NCBI RefSeq assembly: GCF_000425385.1
Contig: NZ_AUDI01000001.1
Location: 124,001 to 188,000, forward strand
Length of the DNA: 64,000 bases
Origin: Pseudoduganella violaceinigra DSM 15887
Lineage (GTDB): Bacteria; Pseudomonadota; Gammaproteobacteria; Burkholderiales; Burkholderiaceae_D
Direction: 5' to 3'
The notes below the pieces were generated by a model. The model made no database searches. It was not told the origin of the DNA and was given only the letters and a program-made list of their open reading frames with translations. The translations under genes and the position numbers were made by a program. Positions 9,771-16,342 of the stretch are shown one piece after another (the first letter of the stretch is position 1; each line of letters starts with the position of its first letter).

Positions 9771-10784
9771 CTAGACACTGATCACGACCTTGCCGAAGTG
9801 ATTGCCCGAGGCCAGGTGCTGGTAGGCTTCGCGCGCCTGGTGGATGTCGAACACGCGGTCCACCACCGGCTTGATGTTGCGCTGGGAAACCAGGCGCGAC
9901 AAATCTTCCTGCATCTTGCGGCTGCCGACATAGATCCCGCTCATGCTCTTGCCCCCAATGACGATGCCGAGCAGCTGGACGCTGGTTTCAAAGCCGCCGC
10001 CCAGGCCGCCGATCACGGCCACCTTGCCGCCCATGCCGGCCGACGCGATGGAGCGCGCCAGCGTGTCCTGACCGCCCACTTCCAGCACCAGGTCAACGCC
10101 AGCGCCATTGGTGGCGCGCAGCACTTCCTCCTGCCACTCGGGGTTTTTGCGGTAGTTGATCAGGACATCGGCGCCAAGTTCGCGCGCCTTTTCCAGCTTG
10201 GTATCGCTGGACGAGGTGATGATGGTGCGCACGCCCGCCGCCTTGGCCAGCTGCAGCGCCCAAATCGACACGCCGCCGGTACCCAGCAGCAGCACCGTGT
10301 CGCCAGCCTTCAGGCCGCCTTCCACGAACAGCGCATTCCAGGCAGTGACGCCGGCGCAAGTAAGGGTGGCTGCTTCTTCATAGCCCAGGTGGGGCGGAAT
10401 GGCAGCCACGCCGTCCTCGTGGATCACCAGCTCTTCCGACAGTGCGCCGGTGCCGCCGGCGCCCAGCGTGACGGCAGTCTTGCCCGGCGTGACTTTGCCG
10501 TCCGCCCACTCGGGGAAGAAGGTGGTGGCAACCCGGTCGCCCACGCGGAAACGCTCCACACCCGGGCCCACTTCGATCACTTCGCCAGCGGCATCGGAAC
10601 CGGGCACCACGGCACCCTCGCCGCTGGTCGGATAGCTGCCATGGGCGACCATCAGGTCGCGGTAGTTCAGGGCAACGGCGCGTACCTTGACGCGCACCTC
10701 GTGGTGTTGCAATTCGCGCTTGGGCAGCGTCACGGCTTCCAGGCTTTCGATACCGGCGCCAGGGGTGATGTGGTAAGCGTGCAT
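9771..10784 (-). CDS. Zinc-free alcohol dehydrogenase / quinone oxidoreductase family protein
   Basis: A 337-residue medium-chain reductase. The start is ATG 10784 (MHAYHITPGAGIESLEAV), with AAGGAG eight bases upstream; the open frame continues upstream only because it overlaps the antisense of the LysR gene. Visible features: the GroES-like N-terminal half (VRVKVRAVALNYRDLMVAHG, VVPGSDAAGEVIEVG), and the Rossmann half with VLLLGTGGVSIWALQLAKAA (NAD(P) binding). The structural-zinc Cys cluster and the catalytic Cys/His set of zinc alcohol dehydrogenases are absent, so it is a quinone-oxidoreductase-like NAD(P)H enzyme; substrate unknown. It is divergent from a LysR regulator across a strong dyad, which suggests control by that regulator. 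Confidence 0.85.
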   Translation of the reverse strand: MHAYHITPGAGIESLEAVTLPKRELQHHEVRVKVRAVALNYRDLMVAHGSYPTSGEGAVVPGSDAAGEVIEVGPGVERFRVGDRVATTFFPEWADGKVTPGKTAVTLGAGGTGALSEELVIHEDGVAAIPPHLGYEEAATLTCAGVTAWNALFVEGGLKAGDTVLLLGTGGVSIWALQLAKAAGVRTIITSSSDTKLEKARELGADVLINYRKNPEWQEEVLRATNGAGVDLVLEVGGQDTLARSIASAGMGGKVAVIGGLGGGFETSVQLLGIVIGGKSMSGIYVGSRKMQEDLSRLVSQRNIKPVVDRVFDIHQAREAYQHLASGNHFGKVVISV

Positions 10785-10809
10785 TTGGAACTCCTTACAA
10801 GTTGTGGTT

Positions 10810-10842
10810 GAGTGCAAAGAACTATATAGTTTCCTTGCACTC
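10810..10842. promoter_or_regulatory. Dyad-symmetric operator candidate between oxidoreductase and LysR genes
   Basis: Outer arms GAGTGCAA (10810-10817) and TTGCACTC (10835-10842) are perfect inverted repeats, and the centre AACTATATAGTT (10820-10831) is a perfect 12-base palindrome. A second small dyad, TCCAC-AGTG-GTGGA, abuts it at 10842-10855. The site sits 25 bases from the oxidoreductase start and 48 from the LysR start, in the place where LysR proteins bind divergent promoters. Binding by the adjacent regulator is inferred. Confidence 0.65.
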
Positions 10843-10890
10843 CACAGTGGTGGAGTTTTCTCAACAGATTGTCGCCTGGGTGGAAACAAT

Positions 10891-11820
10891 ATGAATGAAC
10901 GACTGAACGGGATCAATGTCTTTGTGCAAGCGGTGGAGGCCGGCAGCTTCTCCGCCGCCGCCACCCGCCTGCACCAGACCCGCTCCGCCGTGGCCAAGGC
11001 GATCGCCAGGCTGGAAGAGCGCTTGGGCGTGCGCCTGTTCCACCGCACCACACGCAGCCAGAACCTGACCGAGGCCGGCCAGTCCTATTACGAGCGCTGC
11101 GTACGCGCCCTGGCCGAACTGGACGAGGGCGAAGCCTGCATCGGCAGCGGGCGCAGCGAACCGACCGGACGCCTGCGCATCAGCGTGCCGGTGCTGTTCG
11201 GGCGCCAGTTCGTGGCGCCCTTGATGATGGAGCTGGCCCAGCGCTATCCGCGGCTGACCATCGACATCTCGTTCAATGACCGCGTGGTCGACCTGGTGGA
11301 TGAAGGCTTCGACCTTGGCCTGCGCGTGGGGCCCCTGCCCGACTCCAGCAGCCTGGCCGCGCGCCACCTGGGGCAGCAGCGCATGCTGATCTGCGCCGCG
11401 CCGTCCTACCTGCGCGAGCAGGGCGCACCGCAGGACTTGCAGGATGTGGCCCGCCATGCCGGCGTCCTGTATTCGCGCGGGCGGGTGATCAAGGCGTGGA
11501 CGGTCGCCCTGCCGGATGGGCGCACGCGCGACCTGCTGCCGCAGCAACGCATGCTGCTGGACGACCTGCAGGCGATTGCCGACGCGGCGGCGCGCGGGAT
11601 GGGTTTGGCCTGGCTGCCCTGCTGGCTGGTCGCTCCCTATGTCAACCGCGGCGAATTGCAGGTGCTGTTCGATTGCGGCGAGATGGAAGCCTCGCGCATG
11701 CACCTGGTGTGGCCGCACACGCCCTATATGTCGGCCAAACTGCGCGTGGCGATCGACACGCTGCTCGAAGTCACGCCGATCTACCTGGCCAGCGCCGAAA
11801 AGAACCCGGCGATCGGCTAG
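10891..11820 (+). CDS. LysR-family transcriptional regulator
   Basis: A 309-residue regulator starting at ATG 10891 (MNERLNGINVFVQAVEAGSF). The winged helix-turn-helix occupies residues 1-65: FSAAATRLHQTRSAVAKAIA (recognition region) and RLGVRLFHRTTRSQNLTEAG, both LysR signatures. Residues ~90-300 are the periplasmic-binding-protein-like effector domain (RLRISVPVLFGRQFVAPLMM, FDLGLRVGPLPDSSSL). LysR proteins of this subgroup often control an oxidoreductase gene divergent from them, as is the case here. The 3' end overlaps the convergent small acidic gene by 4 bases (CTAG). Confidence 0.93.
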   Translation: MNERLNGINVFVQAVEAGSFSAAATRLHQTRSAVAKAIARLEERLGVRLFHRTTRSQNLTEAGQSYYERCVRALAELDEGEACIGSGRSEPTGRLRISVPVLFGRQFVAPLMMELAQRYPRLTIDISFNDRVVDLVDEGFDLGLRVGPLPDSSSLAARHLGQQRMLICAAPSYLREQGAPQDLQDVARHAGVLYSRGRVIKAWTVALPDGRTRDLLPQQRMLLDDLQAIADAAARGMGLAWLPCWLVAPYVNRGELQVLFDCGEMEASRMHLVWPHTPYMSAKLRVAIDTLLEVTPIYLASAEKNPAIG

Positions 11821-12119
11821 GCGCCGCGTTCCACGTCGTCGTGTTCCTGGCGCCAGGCGCCGGGCAGCGATTCGACGTGGTCGACGTCGATATCCGCGCC
11901 ATCCGGCGCCGGGGTGTCGCGGCCCGCGCCGGCGCGCTCCCCCGTGCCTTGGGCATCGGAATCGCTATCGAGTTCGGTATCGCCGGGGCCGCCTTGCACG
12001 TCGCTGCCGGAATCGGATGAATCGCTGGGACCGAGCGTCCCGGTGTCATGGCCCTTGCGCAATTCGCGGTCGGGCTGGACCGGCATATTGTCCGGATCGA
12101 GGGTACTGGTTCCTGACAT
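11817..12119 (-). CDS. Small acidic low-complexity protein of unknown function
   Basis: A 100-residue protein with no signal peptide, membrane segment or cysteine. It is rich in Asp, Ser, Gly and Pro (for example GPSDSSDSGSDVQGGPGDTE and DSDSDAQGTGERAGAGRD), so it is predicted to be disordered and very acidic. Despite the low complexity it looks real: an excellent AGGAGG lies six bases upstream of the ATG at 12119, and the gene occupies the strand opposite to the LysR gene with only a stop-codon overlap. I do not assign a function. Confidence 0.65.
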   Translation of the reverse strand: MSGTSTLDPDNMPVQPDRELRKGHDTGTLGPSDSSDSGSDVQGGPGDTELDSDSDAQGTGERAGAGRDTPAPDGADIDVDHVESLPGAWRQEHDDVERGA

Positions 12120-12417
12120 GGTGTCCTCCTGTTTCCAATAAATCTAACGATTTTGGCCGCCAGGGGGCGCAGTGTTGGAAGATGCCAACACTATAATGTT
12201 AGGGTAATAATACTAAAATATCTTCAGTTGTATGCCATTTGTACCAAATTTTCACCGTTAGTATAAGGTTTTCCCAATATGTAACTTTCAAAAAACATGG
12301 AACGCTTTCCTGTGCGGCGCCTGCAGGGGTCCGTTGATGCAGATCAAAAAGGCATTTACCTTAGGTCAACACTAGTACAATTCAGACTTGAACAAATTGC
12401 ACAGGAGTGCCTGCAGA
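12120..12417. other. AT-rich intergenic region upstream of the MarR gene
   Basis: About 300 bases with no gene. It is much more AT-rich than its surroundings (for example 12188-12290, TATAATGTTAGGGTAATAAT and similar). It must hold the divergent promoters of the small acidic gene and the MarR gene; TATAAT at 12191-12196 is a -10 candidate, but no convincing -35 element pairs with it. Confidence 0.4.
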
Positions 12418-12915
12418 ATGAGTAGTTTTGACGCAACCAATAAGCGCCTGAAAAACATTCATACTCGCATCCCGGAGTTCCCGGAAGACTTGGTACGCCT
12501 GCTGCGCATGACCTATCACGTCCAGAAACGCATGAAGGATCTGGCGAATTCGGTATTGCGCAAGTATGACCTGGTCGATGCCAGCTACATGGTGCTGGCA
12601 GTGCTGTATGGATCGGAAAATGAGACTTCGACGGCCTCCAATCTGGGCGAAGCCTGCATGGAAAAGCCGGCCAACCTGACCCGGGTCTGCAACGACCTGG
12701 AAGCCCAGGGTCTGATCACCCGCGGCAACCGCCCAGGCGACCGCCGCTGCGTGATGATCACCTTGACCGACGCCGGCCGCAACCTGATCGAACAGGTGAT
12801 GCCGGAAGTCTGGACGCGCACCACGCGCGCCTACGACGGCTATAACGGCGACGATATCCGCGTGCAGGAACAGCTGTTCAAGCGACAACTCGCCAACCTG
12901 GATGTGACGGCCTGA
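12418..12915 (+). CDS. MarR-family transcriptional regulator
   Basis: A 165-residue regulator. ATG 12418 (MSSFDATNKRLKNIHTRIPE) follows CAGGAG; an in-frame TTG 30 bases upstream is less likely. The winged helix domain spans about residues 45-125: STASNLGEACMEKPANLTRV is the recognition helix region and LEAQGLITRGNRPGDRRCVM is the wing, with the DRR motif typical of MarR proteins. It is probably a dimer controlling nearby or efflux/stress genes, but no target is evident; the flanking genes are in opposite orientation or unrelated. A strong terminator follows. Confidence 0.92.
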   Translation: MSSFDATNKRLKNIHTRIPEFPEDLVRLLRMTYHVQKRMKDLANSVLRKYDLVDASYMVLAVLYGSENETSTASNLGEACMEKPANLTRVCNDLEAQGLITRGNRPGDRRCVMITLTDAGRNLIEQVMPEVWTRTTRAYDGYNGDDIRVQEQLFKRQLANLDVTA

Positions 12916-12930
12916 CCCGCCGGATAACAA

Positions 12931-12959
12931 AAAGCCCGCTTCGCAGCGGGCTTTTTTTT
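12931..12959 (+). terminator. Intrinsic terminator, probably bidirectional
   Basis: AAAGCCCGCTTCGCAGCGGGCTTTTTTT: GCCCGCT/AGCGGGC stem with a TCGC-type loop, T-run on the plus side and A-run on the other, lying between the MarR gene and the convergent small membrane protein gene. Confidence 0.92.
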
Positions 12960-12965
12960 ATTGCA

Positions 12966-13277
12966 TTACTTCTGCGGCTTGGTGTGCTTCATGGCATACG
13001 CCAGGTGCTCCCACCAATGCTCGCGCGACTGCACGTTGAGCATGCAGGTGCGGTCGATTTCTTCCTTGAAGACCTGGTCGCGGCATTGCTTGTTGGCCAG
13101 CGCATTGCGCTGGTTTTCGGCATTGACCACGGCCACCACCAGCCAGAACACCAGCCCGGACAAGAGGACCACCAGGGTCCAGGCCAGGTGGTTGACCCAG
13201 GTGTGCTGCACCAAGCCGGCCTCGTCAGGGGCCGACTCCCGGAATGCTCGCATCACGCCTTCTTCACGATGTTCCAT
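12966..13277 (-). CDS. Small single-span membrane protein of unknown function
   Basis: A 103-residue protein with one clear membrane helix at about residues 30-50 (LAWTLVVLLSGLVFWLVVAV) and a charged C-terminal part containing two Cys (KQCRDQVF and DRTCMLNV) and WWEHLAYAMKH. It ends in the shared terminator region and begins 3 bases after dsbA, so it is almost certainly cotranscribed with dsbA. The two Cys flank 15 residues and would be cytoplasmic or periplasmic depending on topology; a link to DsbA is only suggested by position. Not recognised. Confidence 0.7.
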   Translation of the reverse strand: MEHREEGVMRAFRESAPDEAGLVQHTWVNHLAWTLVVLLSGLVFWLVVAVVNAENQRNALANKQCRDQVFKEEIDRTCMLNVQSREHWWEHLAYAMKHTKPQK

Positions 13278-13280
13278 GCT

Positions 13281-13943
13281 TTACTTTTTGCTTGCTGCAG
13301 CCTTGGCAACCAGATAGTCCGCCACCACCAGCGCGGCGGCCTGGGACTGCTCTTCCGGCTGGTCAGGACGGCCCGCCATCGAAGGCGAAGTCATAAAACG
13401 GCCATCGATCACCAGGGTCGGAGCATATTCAACGCCATACTGGCTGAGCACAGTGTTGATACGCTTCATTTTAGACTCGACACCAAAGGATTTATAGGTG
13501 CTTTCGTACTTGGCCTTGTCAACGCCGGCGCTCACCAGCACGGCCGTTACGTCCTCTTCGCGCGGCAGGCGCTTGTGTTCCTTGTGCAAGGCCTCAAACA
13601 GCTTCTGGCCGGCGCTCTCCGGGGCGCCCATGGCTTCCAGGGTCACGTAGGCGCGCGCCAGCAAATCGCGCTCGTTACGGGCAAAGTGGATGCGGCGGAA
13701 GTGGATCTTGTCCGCGTTCTGCTTGACCCAGGCCGACAGGCGCGGCTCGAGCGCGTAGCAGTGGGGGCAAGTGAACATGAAGAACTCGACGACTTCCACC
13801 TTTTTGCCGGGGGCTTCGGTGCGCACCGGGGTGGAAAGTGTCTTATAGTCGACGCCCTCTTTCGGCTCGGCGGCGTAAGCGCCGGCGGCGGTGAACATCA
13901 GGGCGGCAGAAGCAATCAGCAGTCGCAGCAAGCGCATGGTCAT
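13281..13943 (-). CDS. dsbA: Thiol:disulfide interchange protein DsbA
   Basis: A 220-residue periplasmic oxidase that introduces disulfides into exported proteins. The signal peptide is at the N-terminus (LLRLLIASAALMFTAAGAYA, cleavage after AYA). The thioredoxin-fold active site reads FFMFTCPHCYALEP, so the redox motif is CPHC as in E. coli DsbA. The cis-Pro region is VEYAPTLVIDGRFMTS. Length is close to the family norm. The small membrane protein gene follows at 3 bases. Confidence 0.94.
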   Translation of the reverse strand: MTMRLLRLLIASAALMFTAAGAYAAEPKEGVDYKTLSTPVRTEAPGKKVEVVEFFMFTCPHCYALEPRLSAWVKQNADKIHFRRIHFARNERDLLARAYVTLEAMGAPESAGQKLFEALHKEHKRLPREEDVTAVLVSAGVDKAKYESTYKSFGVESKMKRINTVLSQYGVEYAPTLVIDGRFMTSPSMAGRPDQPEEQSQAAALVVADYLVAKAAASKK

Positions 13944-13998
13944 CCTTACGGGTAAGTGGTAAACGCCGCGAGATTACCATTTTTTGCGCGCTGTGATG

Positions 13999-14031
13999 AG
14001 CCCCGTGGGCCAAATTGGCGCCAACGGGGCT
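13999..14031. terminator. GC-rich hairpin between dsbA and the TonB receptor gene
   Basis: AGCCCCGT (13999-14006) pairs with ACGGGGCT (14024-14031) and the interior TGGGCCAAATTGGCGCCA adds further pairing. It lies just past the receptor's stop on the minus strand. There is no adjacent T-run, so it may be a terminator aided by other factors or a simple 3' stabilising hairpin. Confidence 0.45.
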
Positions 14032-14053
14032 GAATTAAGCCTGCTTTAAGGGC

Positions 14054-15979
14054 TTAGAAGTCGTAGCGTGCCGAGACTTTCAGCTGGCGGCCGTTGTCCG
14101 GGTAGATCCCGCCACGGCAGGAGAACGCCTGGCTGTAGTGGTCCTTGTCGAACAGGTTCAGCGCAGTCAGCGCCAGTTCCCACTGACCGAATTTGCGCGC
14201 GTAGCGGCCATCGACGGTGGTGTAGGCTGGCATGCGGGCGTCGCAGCTGTTGTCGAAGTCGCCGCCGTAGCGCTGCTTGGAGACGCGCTGCACGCCGATG
14301 TCGGCGCTCTGGCCGTTGGACGGCAGCCATGCCAGGCGCACGGTCACGGTGTTCTTCGGCACCAGCGCCAGCTCGCGGCCGGCGTTCGGACCGGAGCGGA
14401 ATTCGGCGTCCACCTGCTGGAAGTGGCCCTGCACTTCCCATGCCGGGGCAAAGCGGTAGCGGCCATCGAGCTCGACGCCCTGGCGGCGGGTCGGCGCCAG
14501 GTTGGTGTTGGTGCCGTACGGGGCGATGGTCGGATCGTAATAGATTTCGTTTTCCAGGTTATGGCGGAAGACGCGCGCATCGGCCTTGAACGGGCCTGCC
14601 GCGTAGTCCAGGCCAATCTCGGCATCATGCGAAGTCTGGGTTTGCAGCGGCTTGTTTTGCAACGGCGTCGAGGCGTTGTCGTCAGCGTTGGCGACGCGAT
14701 AGCTCTGGCCGGCCTTGGCCCATGCGGTCAAGCCAGGCGCCGCCAGCATGCTGCCCTGTACTTCCCAGGCGTTATGGGCCTGCTTGACGCTGTAGTTAGG
14801 GTTGAAGGGCAGATCAACCGTGTCCTTGTCGAACAGCTCGCGGCGCGCCCCTGCCGCCAGGCGGAACTGCTGTCGGCCGCCGAATTTCAATTCATCACGC
14901 ACGTAGATTGCCTTGCTGCGCTGGGTGGCGTCGGCAGCCGAATATTTCGACTCGCTAACCCGGTTCCAGTGACCGAAATCAAAGCCCGTTACCAATTCAT
15001 TCAGCAGGCCGCCAAATTGGGCCAGGTGGCGCACTCGCGGCGAGAACTGGCTCTGCTTGCTCTCGTAGGAGTACATCGAGCCGAAGGAGTAGGAGTCCAC
15101 GTCCTTTTTGCGATGCGACAGTTCGGCAGCCAGGTCGAAAGCGCCGACCTTGTGTTCCCAGGAGGCGGTGTAGCGGTCGCTGTCCATCTTGCCGAAATCG
15201 TTCGGCGTCAGGGTCTGCCGCGGGTCGGCGTTGAAGCGGGCTTCCGACAGGCCACCGGCAAAACGCTGGTCCTGGCGCGCGATGTCGGCGCGCAGGGAAA
15301 CGCGGCCAAAGCCGCTGTCGAAATGCAGGCCGCCATTGAAGCGCGACTGCTTGAAATCGTTGTTGGCGCGGTAGTTGTCGGTGCGCTGGTGGCCGGCCGA
15401 CGCGTCGATGGCGAAGCCGTTGAAGCCCTGCACCACGCTGCCGCGCACTTCACCGCTCTTGTACTGGCCCAGTTCAGTGAACACGTTGCCGCTGTGCTCG
15501 CCGTTTTTCGGCCGCTTGGTGACGATCTGGATCACGCCACCGGTGGCGCCTTCGCCATACAGTACGCTGGCGCCGCCGCGCATGATGTCGATACGCTCCA
15601 CCAGGTCGATCGGGATGGTGGACAGGGTTGCGCTGATCTGCTCATTCTCGCTCAGGCGCACGCCATCGACCACGATCACCACGTTCTGGTCGCTGTTGGT
15701 GCCGAAGCCGCGCAGGTCCAGGCCGAAGTCAGGGCTGCCGGTCAGGCTTTGGCGGCCGTACACGCCGCCGATCTTGCGGATCGCCTGGTTGACGTCGGAG
15801 GCGCCGGCGCGGCGGATCTCAGCGGCAGTGATGGTGGTGGCGCCGATCGGCAGCAGCGACGGGTCGCTGGCGAAACGGGAACCGGAAATGACAACGGTGT
15901 CAGTTTGGGCTTGGACCGGTGCGGCAAAGCACAGGGCAACAGCTGCGGCAACGGCGCAGCGCGAGGCGAGAATGGTCAT
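14054..15979 (-). CDS. btuB: TonB-dependent vitamin B12-type outer-membrane receptor
   Basis: A 641-residue outer-membrane receptor. The start is ATG 15979 (MTILASRCAVAAAVALCFAA), giving a signal peptide ending VQA; the open frame continues far upstream but that part is antisense to the M1 peptidase gene. The TonB box is probably DTVVISGSR just after the signal sequence. The plug domain follows (ASDVNQAIRKIGGVYGRQSL, NVVIVVDGVRLSENE, ERIDIMRGGASVLYGEGATG) and then a 22-strand-type barrel ending ...RQLKVSARYDF with a terminal Phe, the normal outer-membrane signal. A cobalamin riboswitch directly upstream makes cobalamin or a related corrinoid the likely substrate. Confidence 0.9.
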   Translation of the reverse strand: MTILASRCAVAAAVALCFAAPVQAQTDTVVISGSRFASDPSLLPIGATTITAAEIRRAGASDVNQAIRKIGGVYGRQSLTGSPDFGLDLRGFGTNSDQNVVIVVDGVRLSENEQISATLSTIPIDLVERIDIMRGGASVLYGEGATGGVIQIVTKRPKNGEHSGNVFTELGQYKSGEVRGSVVQGFNGFAIDASAGHQRTDNYRANNDFKQSRFNGGLHFDSGFGRVSLRADIARQDQRFAGGLSEARFNADPRQTLTPNDFGKMDSDRYTASWEHKVGAFDLAAELSHRKKDVDSYSFGSMYSYESKQSQFSPRVRHLAQFGGLLNELVTGFDFGHWNRVSESKYSAADATQRSKAIYVRDELKFGGRQQFRLAAGARRELFDKDTVDLPFNPNYSVKQAHNAWEVQGSMLAAPGLTAWAKAGQSYRVANADDNASTPLQNKPLQTQTSHDAEIGLDYAAGPFKADARVFRHNLENEIYYDPTIAPYGTNTNLAPTRRQGVELDGRYRFAPAWEVQGHFQQVDAEFRSGPNAGRELALVPKNTVTVRLAWLPSNGQSADIGVQRVSKQRYGGDFDNSCDARMPAYTTVDGRYARKFGQWELALTALNLFDKDHYSQAFSCRGGIYPDNGRQLKVSARYDF

Positions 15980-16065
15980 GGCTAAAACAATAGAAAGAGT
16001 ATCCGCCTGCGTCCCCGCAGCCGGAATCCACAGAAGTCGCGCCCGCTGTGGGCACGCTTCCACCT

Positions 16066-16245
16066 CCTTGGCCGGTATCCGGGCTGGCAAGACGGACCGC
16101 CCCACCTTCCTGCCGGCCGGTATGCACCGGCAGTGGTTTTGGGGGCGGCCTGCCGTCGCATGGACGGCGCCTGCGTACCGTTGCGGGGGCAGCACATCGC
16201 GTTTCCCGTTTAACTGCACCCATGAACAGGGTGCGGGCACCAAAG
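16066..16245 (-). ncRNA. Cobalamin riboswitch (leader of the TonB receptor)
   Basis: Read on the minus strand, conserved cobalamin riboswitch elements occur in the right order: GGTGCC at the start (near 16241), TTAAACGGGAA (near 16210), then GCTGCCCCCGCAACGGTA (the B12 box region, near 16190), CCACTG (near 16130), GGAAGGTGGGG, and GCCAGCCCGGATACCGGCC at the end (16070-16088). About 87 bases separate it from the receptor start; this stretch contains a GC-rich CCGGCTGCGGGGACGCAGG segment that could be the expression platform. The receptor start has no strong ribosome binding site. Expected effect: high adenosylcobalamin lowers expression. Confidence 0.93.
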
Positions 16246-16342
16246 CGCCTGCATTATACGCCGCTTGAAGGTGCCTTAAAAGTTTGTCAAGCGGCCGAAG
16301 TCGGGCTATATTTTCGCGTTGCAAAAAATTTAATGGAGATAT

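Noticed and set aside
14138..15985. 615-residue plus-strand frame opposite the TonB receptor
   Set aside because: Antisense shadow; the receptor motifs and the riboswitch fix the coding strand.
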